DNA of 13,583 bases, taken from Fidelibacterota bacterium TCS55. Its GTDB lineage: Bacteria; Fidelibacterota; Marinisomatia; Marinisomatales; TCS55. A model generated the notes under the pieces. It was not told the origin of the DNA, did not search any database, and was given only the letters and a program-made list of their open reading frames with translations. The stretch lies in assembly GCA_905182385.1 (NCBI GenBank), contig CAJJBS010000002.1:1-13583 (forward strand). Reading direction: 5' to 3'. Made by a program: the position numbers and the translations under genes. Below, one piece after another: positions 1 through 6,608 of the stretch. Position 1 is the stretch's first letter. Each line of letters starts with the position of its first letter.

Positions 1-46
1 TATCAGAGCTTTTTTTATAATTAAATCTTTAAATAAGAGATTAAAA

Positions 47-604
47 TTAAAAATCCATTAGGTCTTTTTCTTTATTTTCCTGTAATGTATTTAATAAAGA
101 TACATAATTATCAGTTAATTTTTGAATTTCGGTTTCTTGTCTATGAATTTCATCTTCAGAAATATGCTCAATCTCACCAAAAGTTTTTAATTCATGTAGA
201 ATATCGCGACGAATATTTCTGATTGAAACTCTACCATCTTCAATGAGTTGATGGACATATTTAATTAAATCTTTACGACGTTCTTCAGTTAAAGCAGGAA
301 TAGGTACTAAAATTAAATTTCCGTTATTATTTGCTGTAAGACCAAGTTTGGAGTCCATTATAGCTTTTTCAATAACAGGAATTAATGTTTTTTCAAAAGG
401 TTGAAGAGTAATTAGTCTAGGCTCTGGAATAGTAACAGTAGAAATTTGATTTAAAGGCATCAAAGAACCGTAATATTCAACCATAATCGAATTTAGTAAA
501 TCTGGATTTGCACGGCCAGTTCGTACTTTAGATAATTCAGTTCTAGAATGTTCCAATGCTTGATCCATCTTTTGAATAGCATTATTATAAATATCTTTAA
601 GCAT
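47..604 (-). CDS. frr: Ribosome recycling factor
   Basis: Ribosome recycling factor works with EF-G after termination to split the post-termination ribosome and release mRNA and tRNA in the cytoplasm. The product is 185 residues, the usual family length. The N-terminal helix includes the KVRTGRANP signature (about residues 26-34). The central domain has the ITLQPFEKTLIP and GNLILVPIPALTEERRKDL blocks, and the C-terminal helix carries IRRDILHELK, all typical of RRF. It starts at an ATG two bases after the pyrH stop and is the last complete gene of the rplM-to-frr block. There is no strong Shine-Dalgarno, so translational coupling to pyrH is likely. The 46 bases beyond its stop are AT-rich with no convincing terminator and no gene start, so the transcript may continue out of the window. 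Confidence 0.98.
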   Translation of the reverse strand: MLKDIYNNAIQKMDQALEHSRTELSKVRTGRANPDLLNSIMVEYYGSLMPLNQISTVTIPEPRLITLQPFEKTLIPVIEKAIMDSKLGLTANNNGNLILVPIPALTEERRKDLIKYVHQLIEDGRVSIRNIRRDILHELKTFGEIEHISEDEIHRQETEIQKLTDNYVSLLNTLQENKEKDLMDF

Positions 605-606
605 AA

Positions 607-1323
607 TTAGTCTCTAATTAAAGTACCAATTTTATTACCTACAATAACTTTTTTCAAATCACCCTCATTGTTAATATTAAATACACGAATTGGCATTGAG
701 TTCTCTTTGCATAGTGTAATAGCTGTCAAATCCATAACTCGTAGATTCTTGGTTAAAACATCAGAATATGTTATTTCCTTAAAAGGAATTGCATCTTTAT
801 TTAGAACAGGATCTTTATCATAAACTCCACTCACTTTGGTACCTTTTAAAAGTACTTCAGCTTGCAATTCTGTTGCTCTAAGAGCGGCTGCAGTGTCAGT
901 AGTAAAATAAGGATTGCCTGTTCCACCAGCAACAATAACTAACCGGTTTTTATCTAAATGACGTAAGGCACGACGTCTGATATAAGGTTCAGCTATTTTA
1001 GTTACAGTAATTGCTGATAAAGTTCTTGTTTCAACACCTACTTTTTCTAAAGCATCTTGTACACTAATTGCATTTATAATAGTTGAAAGCATGCCGAGAT
1101 AGTCACCCGTAACACGTTCCATACCTTTGCTTGCTGCCTCCATACCACGAAATATATTACCAGCACCAATAATTAAAGCTATACTTACACCCATTTCATG
1201 AATAGATTTAATTTCATTTGCTAATTGCTTAGCTTTTATAGGGTCGATACCAAAACCTTGATCTCCAGCAAGCACTTCGCCACTTAATTTAAGTAGGATA
1301 CGCTTGTAAACTGGTTTTGACAT
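607..1323 (-). CDS. pyrH: Uridylate kinase (UMP kinase)
   Basis: Bacterial UMP kinase phosphorylates UMP to UDP with ATP and is usually a hexamer regulated by GTP and UTP. The 238 residues match the family length. The amino-acid kinase fold is recognisable from the N-terminal KLSGE loop (residues 12-16), the nucleotide loop before NIFRG (about 52-60), the VTGDYLGML segment, the GGTGNPYFTTDTAAALRA block and the late MDLTAI block. One substitution stands out: the loop normally read as GGGN is GAGN here (Ala54). The gene sits between tsf and frr, an arrangement found across many bacteria. The gap after the tsf stop is 25 bases with no evident Shine-Dalgarno. It is functionally tied to the pyrRBC operon upstream, because UMP is that pathway's product. 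Confidence 0.97.
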   Translation of the reverse strand: MSKPVYKRILLKLSGEVLAGDQGFGIDPIKAKQLANEIKSIHEMGVSIALIIGAGNIFRGMEAASKGMERVTGDYLGMLSTIINAISVQDALEKVGVETRTLSAITVTKIAEPYIRRRALRHLDKNRLVIVAGGTGNPYFTTDTAAALRATELQAEVLLKGTKVSGVYDKDPVLNKDAIPFKEITYSDVLTKNLRVMDLTAITLCKENSMPIRVFNINNEGDLKKVIVGNKIGTLIRD

Positions 1324-1348
1324 TATTTTACTGTGATTGGGTGTTAAG

Positions 1349-1945
1349 TCAAGATTCGCCGATAGCGTAGCGAATAAAACGATTAATAATTATATTTTCA
1401 CCTAATGTTGATACTGCTTCAGTTAAAAGATCAATAACTTTTCTATCAGAATCTTTAATGAATTGTTGTTCAAGCAAACAAGCTTCAGCATAAAATTTTT
1501 CAACTCTACCATCAACTATTTTTTCTAAAATATTCTCAGGTTTCCCTGACGCTTTGGCTTGATCTAAAAATATTGCTTTTTCTCTTTTGAGTAATGACTC
1601 ATCAATATCCTCTCGTTTGATAGATAAAGGATTTGTAGCAGCTATTTGCATAGCAAAATTATGTGCTAGTTCAGAAAAACCATCAGTTTTTGCAACAAAA
1701 TCTGTTTCACAGTTCAGTTCAATAAGAACACCTAAACGTCCACCTTGATGAATATAAGAGAAGATTATACCTTCTTTAGCAGTTCTTTCACCTTTTTTTT
1801 CAGCTTTCGCAATACCTGTTTTTCTTAAATGGTCAACTGCTTTTTCTAAGTTTCCATCAGTTTCTAGTAGAGCTTTTTTACAATCCATCATACCAGCACC
1901 AGTTTTATCTCTAAGCTCTTTTACTATTTTGGCATTAATAGTCAT
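1349..1945 (-). CDS. tsf: Elongation factor Ts (short form)
   Basis: EF-Ts exchanges GDP for GTP on EF-Tu. The N-terminal UBA-like domain is clear (KELRDKTGAGMMDCKKAL, residues 9-26), followed by the NCETDFVA block whose TDF (81-83) contacts EF-Tu. The product is only 198 residues, against about 280 in Escherichia coli. It ends in an IIINRFIRYAIGE motif soon after a single core subdomain. Short EF-Ts proteins of this type are known from Thermus and some other phyla, where they act as dimers, so this looks like a natural short form and not a truncation. The ATG start is 10 bases past the rpsB stop, and the gene ends in TGA. The rpsB-tsf pairing is nearly universal in bacteria. Confidence 0.97.
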   Translation of the reverse strand: MTINAKIVKELRDKTGAGMMDCKKALLETDGNLEKAVDHLRKTGIAKAEKKGERTAKEGIIFSYIHQGGRLGVLIELNCETDFVAKTDGFSELAHNFAMQIAATNPLSIKREDIDESLLKREKAIFLDQAKASGKPENILEKIVDGRVEKFYAEACLLEQQFIKDSDRKVIDLLTEAVSTLGENIIINRFIRYAIGES

Positions 1946-1955
1946 CCAGTATCTG

Positions 1956-2747
1956 CTATTTAGAGTCTTCTACTTTAGAGTCTTCTACTTTAGAGTTTTC
2001 TACTTTAGAGTTTTCTACTTTAGAGTTTTCTACTTTAGAGTCTTCTACTACAACTGGAGTTTTAGGTATTTTTCCTGAAGATTCCATGATTTGATCTGCA
2101 ATAACTTTCATAATTAATTGAATAGTTCTTATAGAATCATCATTTGCAGGAATTGGATATTGAATTGGATTTGGATCAGTGTTTGAATCTACTAATGCAA
2201 TAATTGGTATACCTAGTACACTAGCTTCTTTAACAGCTGTAGTTTCTAGGTTTGCATCAACAATTATAATCGCATCAGGTAAACGTCGCATATCTTTAAT
2301 ACCACGATGTTGATCAGAAAGTTTAATACGCTCCCGATTGAGCATTTGAATTTCTTTTTTAGTTTGATTTTCGTAAATACGAGAACCTTCTTTTTCTAAA
2401 AGATTTAAACGTTTAATACTTTTTTTAATAGTAGTAAAATTTGTTAATGTACCACCCAACCAACGTTCAACAACATAGAACATAGAACAACGATCAGCTT
2501 CTTGTTGAACAATATCTCGAGCTTGCTTCTTAGTACCAACAAATAAGAATTCACCTTTATTTTTTGCTTTAGATGAAATGAATTCAAGCGCTTTATTTAA
2601 ATTGCGAATTGTTTCATCCAAGTTAATTATATGAACCCCATTCTTCTCCATAAGGATATAAGGTTTATAATTAGGATTCCACTTCCTTGTAACATGGCCA
2701 AAATGTGCACCACTACCTAATAAGTCATCAAATTTTATATTTGCCAT
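1956..2747 (-). CDS. rpsB: 30S ribosomal protein S2 with a repetitive C-terminal tail
   Basis: S2 binds late to the 30S subunit, near S1. The 263 residues begin MANIKFDDLLGSGAHFGHVTR, which contains the conserved S2 N-terminus. GTKKQARDIVQQEADR, the RWLGGTLTNF signature and the DAIIIVDANLE and GIPIIALVDSNTDPN blocks follow in order. I chose the ATG at 2747 because the frame stays open upstream only by running through the end of rpsI, and family homology starts here. It lies 4 bases after the rpsI stop. The core ends at about residue 225. The last 30 residues (234-263) are six copies of VE(D/N)SK, an acidic, lysine-spaced tail absent from the usual 230-245 residue protein. Role certain; tail function unknown. 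Confidence 0.97.
   Translation of the reverse strand: MANIKFDDLLGSGAHFGHVTRKWNPNYKPYILMEKNGVHIINLDETIRNLNKALEFISSKAKNKGEFLFVGTKKQARDIVQQEADRCSMFYVVERWLGGTLTNFTTIKKSIKRLNLLEKEGSRIYENQTKKEIQMLNRERIKLSDQHRGIKDMRRLPDAIIIVDANLETTAVKEASVLGIPIIALVDSNTDPNPIQYPIPANDDSIRTIQLIMKVIADQIMESSGKIPKTPVVVEDSKVENSKVENSKVENSKVEDSKVEDSK
1959..2048 (-). repeat. Six tandem 15-bp repeats at the 3' end of rpsB
   Basis: Six head-to-tail copies of a 15-bp unit (coding strand GTAGAAGACTCTAAA) run directly up to the rpsB stop codon. In coding order they give VEDSK, VENSK, VENSK, VENSK, VEDSK, VEDSK. The copies differ at a single position, the D/N codon (GAC versus AAC). The length is a multiple of three, so copy-number change by replication slippage would keep the frame. 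Near-identity at the DNA level implies recent expansion or ongoing homogenisation. Confidence 0.95.
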
Positions 2748-2751
2748 ATTT

Positions 2752-3144
2752 TTATCGCTTTGAAAATTGGAATTTTTTACGTGCACCAGGTTGACCATAT
2801 TTCTTACGTTCAACTTCTCTTGAGTCACGAGTTAAAAAGCCTGCAGCTTTTAAAGGTGATCTGAAATCAGCACTCACCTCATTAAGAGCGCGTGCAATAC
2901 CTAATCTTATAGCACCTGCTTGTCCACTTAACCCGCCACCTTTTACATTTACAGACACATTATAAGATTCTCTTTGGTCAGTTAAATCTAAAGCTTGTGT
3001 AACAACAATGGCTAGGCTTTCACGACAGATATAGTCTTTAAAAGGTTTACCATTTATAATTATTTCTCCTTTTCCAGGTGAAATTACAACTCTTGCGACT
3101 GATTCTTTTCGTCGACCAACTGCATTATAAATTGCATTTGCCAT
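2752..3144 (-). CDS. rpsI: 30S ribosomal protein S9
   Basis: S9 is a 30S head protein whose C-terminal tail reaches the P-site tRNA. The 130 residues match the family length. The start AIYNAVGRRKESVARV, the middle NVKGGGLSGQAGAIRLGIARAL, and the basic end GARKKFQFSKR with its terminal SKR are all diagnostic. The ATG shares its A with the stop of rplM (TAATG), so the two are translationally coupled, as in most bacteria. It is followed 4 bases later by rpsB. Confidence 0.98.
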   Translation of the reverse strand: MANAIYNAVGRRKESVARVVISPGKGEIIINGKPFKDYICRESLAIVVTQALDLTDQRESYNVSVNVKGGGLSGQAGAIRLGIARALNEVSADFRSPLKAAGFLTRDSREVERKKYGQPGARKKFQFSKR

Positions 3145-3572
3145 TAAATTTCCAATATTTTTGGTTGTTGAGCAGAATGAGGATGATCCTCACCAATATA
3201 TACTTTAAGATGTTTAATTATGGCTCGTCCCAAACGATTTTTTGGTAACATGCCCCAAACAGCTTTTTCAACAATTCTTTCAGGATGAGTCCTACGCATT
3301 TGATCTAACTTTGTGAAAGTGGTTGAACCAATATAGCCAGAGTGTTTAAAGTAAGTTTTATTAGTTTCTTTACTACCAGATAACTTTACTTTATCTGCAT
3401 TTACTACAATTACAAAATCACCCATATCTAAATTTGGCGTAAATGTTGGTTTATGCTTACCACGTAATATCTTAGCAATTTCACTTGCAAAGCGACCTAA
3501 AGTTTTACCTTCAGCATCGGCTATGTACCACTCTTTTTGTATTTCAGCTGCTTTTAATGATCTTGTTTTCAT
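3144..3572 (-). CDS. rplM: 50S ribosomal protein L13
   Basis: L13 is an early-assembly 50S protein. Starting at the ATG at 3572 gives 142 residues, the same length as the Escherichia coli protein. A longer frame using TTG at 3599 adds nine residues with no family support. Recognisable blocks are EWYIADAEGKTLGRFAS (about 14-30), ILRGKHKPTFTPNLDMGD, the NADKVKLSG strand, YFKHSGYIG, and the C-terminal VWGMLPKNRLGR with KVYIGEDHPHSAQQP. It is the first gene of the translation block, with a promoter-like sequence 29-56 bases upstream and only a weak GAGA before the ATG. Confidence 0.97.
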   Translation of the reverse strand: MKTRSLKAAEIQKEWYIADAEGKTLGRFASEIAKILRGKHKPTFTPNLDMGDFVIVVNADKVKLSGSKETNKTYFKHSGYIGSTTFTKLDQMRRTHPERIVEKAVWGMLPKNRLGRAIIKHLKVYIGEDHPHSAQQPKILEI

Positions 3573-3600
3573 AATTCTCGACTCTAAATTAGCCAACAAA

Positions 3601-3628
3601 ATTAGATTAATACTTTCATCATAGTCAA
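3601..3628 (-). promoter_or_regulatory. Candidate promoter for the rplM-frr operon
   Basis: On the minus strand there is TTGACT (3628-3623), a 16-base spacer and TCTAAT (3606-3601). Each hexamer matches five of six positions of the sigma-70 consensus. It lies in the gap between pyrC and rplM and would give a leader of roughly 20 bases before the rplM ATG. In an AT-rich genome such matches arise by chance, and the lineage may use a different consensus, so this is tentative. Confidence 0.4.
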
Positions 3629-3653
3629 CTACAAATCACAATATAAGATTTTG

Positions 3654-4943
3654 TTATAATTTGGAGATATGTCCTTTATTAATCGTGAATTTTATTCTAC
3701 CATACATATTTTGTCCAACAAATGGTGAATTCTTTGATTTTGATTGAATATCCTCTCTTGAGAATATCCATTCTTCTTTTGGATCTAAAACTGTTAATTC
3801 CGCATGAACACCTATATCTAATAAATTATTATTAAAGCCCATAATGTCTCTTGGTTTAGTTGTTAACAGTTGAACTAAGTTCAATAAGTTTAAATTATTT
3901 TCTTTGACCAGTACTTTATTTACAGCACCGAAACATGATTCTAGCCCAATCATTCCAAATGGAGCTAAATCAAATGTGCTTTCTTTCTCTTCTATAGTAT
4001 GTGGCGCGTGATCAGTGGCTATACAATCAAGAGTTCCATCTTTTACTGCTTCAACTAAAGCTTTTTGATCAGATATTGTACGAATTGGAGGTGCCACCTT
4101 CAAATTTGTATCAAAACCTTGGAGATCATTATCTGTAAAAAATAAATGATGAGGCGTGACCTCTGCCGTTACTTTATCATTAGATTTTTTTGATAAACGA
4201 ATATGATCTAATGATTTAGATGAACTAACATGAGGGACATGAAGCCTACCACCAGTTAATAAAGTTAATGATAAATCACGATGAACCATATTTGATTCTG
4301 TTAAATCTGGGCTTGAAGGTAATCCAAGATTTGTTGAAACAATTCCTTCGTGCATAACCCCATCTTGTTTTAAACAAAGATCTTCTGCATGATTAATTAT
4401 AGGAATATCAAACATTGTTCCATAGGCTAAAGCGTTACGCATCATTGCACTATCTGTAACTGGTAAACCGTCATCACTAAAAGCAACAGCTCCTTCAGCT
4501 AACATTGCACCCATCTCTGTCAGCTCATTTCCTTTTTGACCTTTTGTAATCGCACCAATAGGATGAATATAAATTGGGCATTCTTCTGAACGATCAACAA
4601 TATAGCGGATAACTTCAGGTGAATCAATTGGTGGATTTGTGTTTGGCATAACACATACTCTTGTAAAACCGCCAGCTAAAGCTGCCATAGAACCTGATTC
4701 TAAAGTTTCTTTATCTTCTCTACCTGGTTCTCTAAAATGAACATGAAGATCACAAAAACCATGAGTAATAATTAAACCTTTACAGTCAATTTTTTGAACT
4801 GACTTACTAGTTTTAACATTCCCAAAAGCTTTAATCTTACCATTCTCGATTAAGATATCTTTTTTTGTAATAGTTTTAGCTAGAGGATCTAAAATTTGAC
4901 CGCCACTTAAATGAACTTGTTTCTTTAATTTCGTTAAATTCAT
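3654..4943 (-). CDS. pyrC: Dihydroorotase (type I, catalytically complete)
   Basis: Dihydroorotase cyclises N-carbamoyl-aspartate to dihydroorotate, step three of pyrimidine synthesis. From the ATG at 4943 the product is 429 residues, normal for the long class. The metal ligands are all visible: DLHVHFREPG gives His67 and His69, the Asp lies in AFSDDG, one His in INHAED, one in LHVPHVSS, and the catalytic Asp in CIATDHAPH. MPNTNPP supplies the substrate Asn. It is therefore an active enzyme and not one of the degenerate PyrC-like subunits found beside some pyrB genes. The reading frame is open to a TTG at 4964, with another ATG at 4952 that would overlap the end of pyrB. The 4943 start gives a TAATATG junction with pyrB. 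The start is uncertain by three codons. Confidence 0.95.
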   Translation of the reverse strand: MNLTKLKKQVHLSGGQILDPLAKTITKKDILIENGKIKAFGNVKTSKSVQKIDCKGLIITHGFCDLHVHFREPGREDKETLESGSMAALAGGFTRVCVMPNTNPPIDSPEVIRYIVDRSEECPIYIHPIGAITKGQKGNELTEMGAMLAEGAVAFSDDGLPVTDSAMMRNALAYGTMFDIPIINHAEDLCLKQDGVMHEGIVSTNLGLPSSPDLTESNMVHRDLSLTLLTGGRLHVPHVSSSKSLDHIRLSKKSNDKVTAEVTPHHLFFTDNDLQGFDTNLKVAPPIRTISDQKALVEAVKDGTLDCIATDHAPHTIEEKESTFDLAPFGMIGLESCFGAVNKVLVKENNLNLLNLVQLLTTKPRDIMGFNNNLLDIGVHAELTVLDPKEEWIFSREDIQSKSKNSPFVGQNMYGRIKFTINKGHISKL

Positions 4944-4944
4944 A

Positions 4945-5877
4945 TTAATCATTTCCCTCACCAAGCTTACCGCCTAGAAGAAGATATAAAATTGCCATTC
5001 TTGAAGCTACTCCATTCAATACTTGATTCAAAATAATAGCCTGATCACTATCTGCTACAGCACTATCTATCTCAACTCCTCTATTTATTGGACCTGGATG
5101 CATAATAACTAATTCTTTCTTATGTTGAGATAACCTTTCTGTTGTTATACCAAAAAGATTTCTATATTCTCTAATTGATGGTAAAAAACCCCCATGCATT
5201 CTTTCACGTTGTATTCTCAATACATTCAATGCGTCAGCCCAATCAATAACTTCATCAATATTATAATTTACTTTTACACCAAGATCTTCAATAAATGGTG
5301 GTATGAGTGTTGACGGACCACATAAAGTTACTTCAGCACCCATTGTTTTAAGTCCATATATATTACTTAGTGCAACTCTACTATGAGAGATGTCACCAAT
5401 TATCGCAATTTTAAGTCCTTTTAGATAACCAAACTTTTCATAAAGGCTTGTCATGTCAAGTATTGCTTGAGTAGGATGTTCATGAGTACCATCTCCTGCA
5501 TTTATTACTATAGAATCAATATGTTTGGTTAAGTGAAGAGGTGCTCCAGGAGTTGGATGCCGCATAACAACTGCATCTATTTTCATAGCTTCTAAATTCT
5601 GAGCTGTATCTTTAAAAGTTTCTCCTTTTTTCAGACTTGAAGTAGAAGCAGAAAAATTTACTGTATCAGCACTAAGTCGTTTTTGAGCTAACTCAAAACT
5701 TATTCTAGTTCTTGTTGAATTTTCAAAAAAGAGGTTTACTATAGTTTTACCATTTAAGGAAGGAACTTTTTTGATTGGTCGTTCAAGTACCTCTTTAAAA
5801 CTGAAAGCTGTATCTATTATAGATTTAATATCATCAGCAGGATAATCTTTTAAACCTAATAAATGCCTATGTTTCAT
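4945..5877 (-). CDS. pyrB: Aspartate carbamoyltransferase, catalytic subunit
   Basis: This enzyme condenses carbamoyl phosphate and aspartate to N-carbamoyl-aspartate, the committed step of pyrimidine synthesis. The 310 residues show the carbamoyl-phosphate loop FFENSTRTR (50-58), the SSLKKGET loop, the VMRHPTPGAP block, NAGDGTHEHPTQAILDM with its active-site His and Gln, and the aspartate-side HPGPINRGVEI segment. No pyrI regulatory subunit is present in this operon, so a simple catalytic trimer (or one associated with the neighbouring PyrC) is likely. The ATG lies 8 bases after the pyrR stop; an AAGGA inside the end of pyrR is 13 bases upstream, somewhat far for a ribosome site. Expression should follow the upstream pyr leader. 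Confidence 0.97.
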   Translation of the reverse strand: MKHRHLLGLKDYPADDIKSIIDTAFSFKEVLERPIKKVPSLNGKTIVNLFFENSTRTRISFELAQKRLSADTVNFSASTSSLKKGETFKDTAQNLEAMKIDAVVMRHPTPGAPLHLTKHIDSIVINAGDGTHEHPTQAILDMTSLYEKFGYLKGLKIAIIGDISHSRVALSNIYGLKTMGAEVTLCGPSTLIPPFIEDLGVKVNYNIDEVIDWADALNVLRIQRERMHGGFLPSIREYRNLFGITTERLSQHKKELVIMHPGPINRGVEIDSAVADSDQAIILNQVLNGVASRMAILYLLLGGKLGEGND

Positions 5878-5885
5878 AATTAATT

Positions 5886-6434
5886 TTAATTCCTTGATTG
5901 AGTTAACAACACATTATCATTTTTATCAATTTCTTTTAAAAGAACTTTTACATGCTCCCCTTCGTGAGTTGGTATGTTTTTTCCAACAAAGTCTGCTTTT
6001 ATTGGAATTTCACGGTGACCTCGGTCTACTAGAACAGCTAATTGTATTTTTTGTGGGCGACCAAAAGCATTTAATTCATCCATAGCTGCCCTTATAGTTC
6101 TTCCAGTAAAAAGAACATCATCTACTAAGATAATAATTTTATCATCAATTGGATCATTGATAGCGGTTCCTTTTACTTGAGGTACAACTAATCGATCACG
6201 GAAATCATCCCGATGAAAAGTTATATCTAAGAAGCCTATAGGTGTTTTTGTGCCAGAAATTTTTTCAATTAAAGACTGAATTCTTTTAGCAAGATACTCA
6301 CCTCGAGTAAGAATACCAATGAGCATCAGTTTATCTACTCCATCATTCCGCTCTAAAATCTCATGAGCTAAACGAACAATAGAACGATCAATTGATTCAG
6401 AATTCATTATATTATTTATTTTTGGTGATGCCAT
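5886..6434 (-). CDS. pyrR: PyrR, pyrimidine operon RNA-binding attenuator (uracil phosphoribosyltransferase family)
   Basis: PyrR binds a hairpin in pyr leader mRNA when UMP is abundant and, in several species, also has uracil phosphoribosyltransferase activity. The product is about 182 residues, with the type-I PRPP-binding signature ILVDDVLFTGRT (Asp105-Asp106) and the N-terminal IVRLAHEILERN and LIGILTRGEYLA segments typical of PyrR rather than plain Upp. Two ATGs are close together. I prefer the one at 6434 because AAGGA lies 7 bases before it; the ATG at 6440 is only 1 base from that site. An AGGAGG further upstream is part of the terminator stem and too distant to be the ribosome site. 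It is the first gene of pyrRBC and lies directly below a matching PyrR-type leader, which supports autoregulation. Confidence 0.95.
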   Translation of the reverse strand: MASPKINNIMNSESIDRSIVRLAHEILERNDGVDKLMLIGILTRGEYLAKRIQSLIEKISGTKTPIGFLDITFHRDDFRDRLVVPQVKGTAINDPIDDKIIILVDDVLFTGRTIRAAMDELNAFGRPQKIQLAVLVDRGHREIPIKADFVGKNIPTHEGEHVKVLLKEIDKNDNVLLTQSRN

Positions 6435-6451
6435 AGGCATATCCTTATAAT

Positions 6452-6504
6452 AAAAAACCTCCTGACAGATAGATTCCGTTCCATTGAAATCAAAATAGGA
6501 GGTT
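6452..6504 (-). terminator. Intrinsic terminator (attenuator) in the pyr leader
   Basis: Read as mRNA, AACCUCCU (6504-6497) pairs perfectly over 8 bp with AGGAGGUU (6463-6456), and the 3' arm runs into a U tract (six U in total, 6457-6452). The 33-base interior contains a second helix, GAUUUC (6491-6486) with GGAAUC (6477-6472), including one U-G pair. The result is a stacked terminator with an internal loop. It sits about 20 bases before the pyrR start, where a terminator makes sense only as a regulated attenuator. Confidence 0.8.
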
Positions 6505-6537
6505 GATTTACTGCCCTTACCATCTCACAGGAACGGA
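6475..6537 (-). promoter_or_regulatory. Antiterminator hairpin of the pyr leader
   Basis: UCCGUUCC (6537-6530) is perfectly complementary to GGAACGGA (6482-6475), an 8-bp helix enclosing the terminator's 5' arm. The 3' arm lies inside the terminator's loop and overlaps its inner helix, and the 5' arm overlaps the PyrR-binding core. It therefore cannot form together with either the terminator or the PyrR hairpin. That is the logic expected of an antiterminator that forms when PyrR is not bound. Confidence 0.75.
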
Positions 6538-6544
6538 TTAAAAG
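6514..6544 (-). promoter_or_regulatory. PyrR-binding loop (anti-antiterminator)
   Basis: The mRNA here contains UUUAA followed by UUCCUGUGAGAU. The Bacillus PyrR consensus, as I recall it, is UUUAA plus ARUCCNGNGAGGYU; the core UCCNGNGAG matches exactly. The hexaloop would be CUGUGA, closed by UC:GA. Below it come a small mismatched region, a CC:GG step (6536-6535 with 6521-6520) and a lower stem CUUUU (6544-6540) with AAGGG (6518-6514). The flanks diverge from Bacillus. Position upstream of pyrR and overlap with the antiterminator arm support the call; binding itself is inferred. Confidence 0.75.
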
Positions 6545-6551
6545 ACTTTTA

Positions 6552-6581
6552 AAAATACATGATTTTCTAACTTAAGAACAA
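6552..6581 (-). promoter_or_regulatory. Weak candidate promoter for pyrRBC
   Basis: TTGTTC (6581-6576), an 18-base spacer and TATTTT (6557-6552) on the minus strand resemble -35 and -10 elements, matching three and four of six positions. The placement, just upstream of the attenuator leader and downstream of miaA, is where a promoter is needed. The match is weak in AT-rich DNA, and readthrough from miaA is an alternative. The remaining leader up to the miaA stop (6582-6608) is AT-rich with nothing I can name. Confidence 0.2.
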
Positions 6582-6608
6582 GCTCTGAAAAAATAATATT
6601 AAAATTAA

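Noticed and set aside
1..46. Terminator or gene downstream of frr
   Set aside because: Only a weak 5-bp AT-rich hairpin without a U run is present, and no start codon with a sustained frame is visible.
2748..2828. N-terminal extension of rpsB by 27 codons
   Set aside because: It overlaps the end of rpsI, and the S2 family N-terminus starts at the ATG at 2747.
3573..3599. N-terminal extension of rplM by nine codons from TTG
   Set aside because: The ATG at 3572 gives the standard 142-residue L13, and the added residues have no family support.
3631..3653. Imperfect AT-rich inverted repeat after pyrC as a terminator
   Set aside because: The arms (ACAAAATC and GATTTGT) pair with a bulge, contain almost no GC, and no U run follows.
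5894..6085. Plus-strand open frame of 63 codons
   Set aside because: It lies entirely antisense to pyrR, shows no recognisable protein features, and is explained as a shadow of the real gene.
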